7,540 nucleotides of DNA, from contig CAAEDK010000152.1 of the NCBI GenBank assembly GCA_900754605.1, positions 1-7,540 of the forward strand, given 5' to 3'. The notes under the pieces were generated by a model. That model saw only the letters and a list, made by a program, of their open reading frames with translations. It made no database searches and was not told the origin of the DNA. Both the position numbers and the translations under genes were made by a program. Below are positions 7,535 to 7,540 of this stretch, piece after piece. Within the stretch, counting starts at the first letter, position 1; the number at the start of each line of letters is the position of its first letter. The stretch is from an uncultured Oscillospiraceae bacterium (GTDB lineage: Bacteria > Bacillota_A > Clostridia > Oscillospirales > Oscillospiraceae).

Positions 7535-7540
7535 ATGGCG
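7535..7540 (+). CDS. Start of a further gene, two codons only
   Basis: ATG GCG (Met-Ala) follows a full AGGAGG at nine-base spacing, the best unassigned translation start in this stretch. The product cannot be identified from two codons. The AT-rich surroundings, the insulating terminator upstream and the RBS-sequestering hairpin would suit a transposase or another tightly controlled accessory gene, but this is speculation. Confidence 0.6.

Overview
The window looks like a chromosomal segment of a high-GC member of the Clostridia, perhaps an Oscillospiraceae-type gut anaerobe such as the Flavonifractor/Lawsonibacter group. This rests on three things: the Firmicutes-type AddA and ComEC proteins, strong sigma-A-like promoters with AGGAGG-type ribosome binding sites, and GC-rich coding sequence (45 of 60 bases are G+C at 3001-3060). 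The taxonomic placement is inference, not a database result.

From left to right, positions 1-655 hold the first 218 codons of rmlA (glucose-1-phosphate thymidylyltransferase) on the minus strand; its 3' end is cut off by the window edge. Positions 656-833 are a short intergenic region with a good minus-strand promoter for rmlA. Positions 834-4454 are addA, the helicase-nuclease subunit of the AddAB recombination machine. Positions 4478-6772 are comEC, the DNA-uptake channel. comEC and addA both lie on the minus strand, 23 bases apart, and one promoter at 6808-6836 can serve both, so they probably form an operon (comEC first). addB, which usually lies beside addA in Firmicutes, is not in the window.

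To the right of comEC the composition drops abruptly (22 of 60 G+C at 6961-7020, 13 of 60 at 7441-7500) and the genes switch to the plus strand. A divergent promoter at 6893-6921 drives a 127-residue secreted or membrane-anchored protein of unknown function (6963-7346), which ends in a perfect, bidirectional terminator-like inverted repeat (7373-7423). A second plus-strand gene begins at 7535 and has only two codons in the window. Its Shine-Dalgarno sequence is buried in an 18-bp RNA hairpin.

The left part makes functional sense as core genome: ComEC imports single-stranded DNA, AddA processes DNA ends for RecA-dependent recombination, and RmlA starts dTDP-rhamnose synthesis for surface glycans. 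The right part looks like an accessory segment. I see no CRISPR array, tRNA, rRNA or recognisable transposase, and no strong evidence of a new multi-gene system. The most unusual signals are the RBS-sequestering hairpin at the right edge, the repeats around the small-gene promoter, and the comEC-addA pairing without addB.
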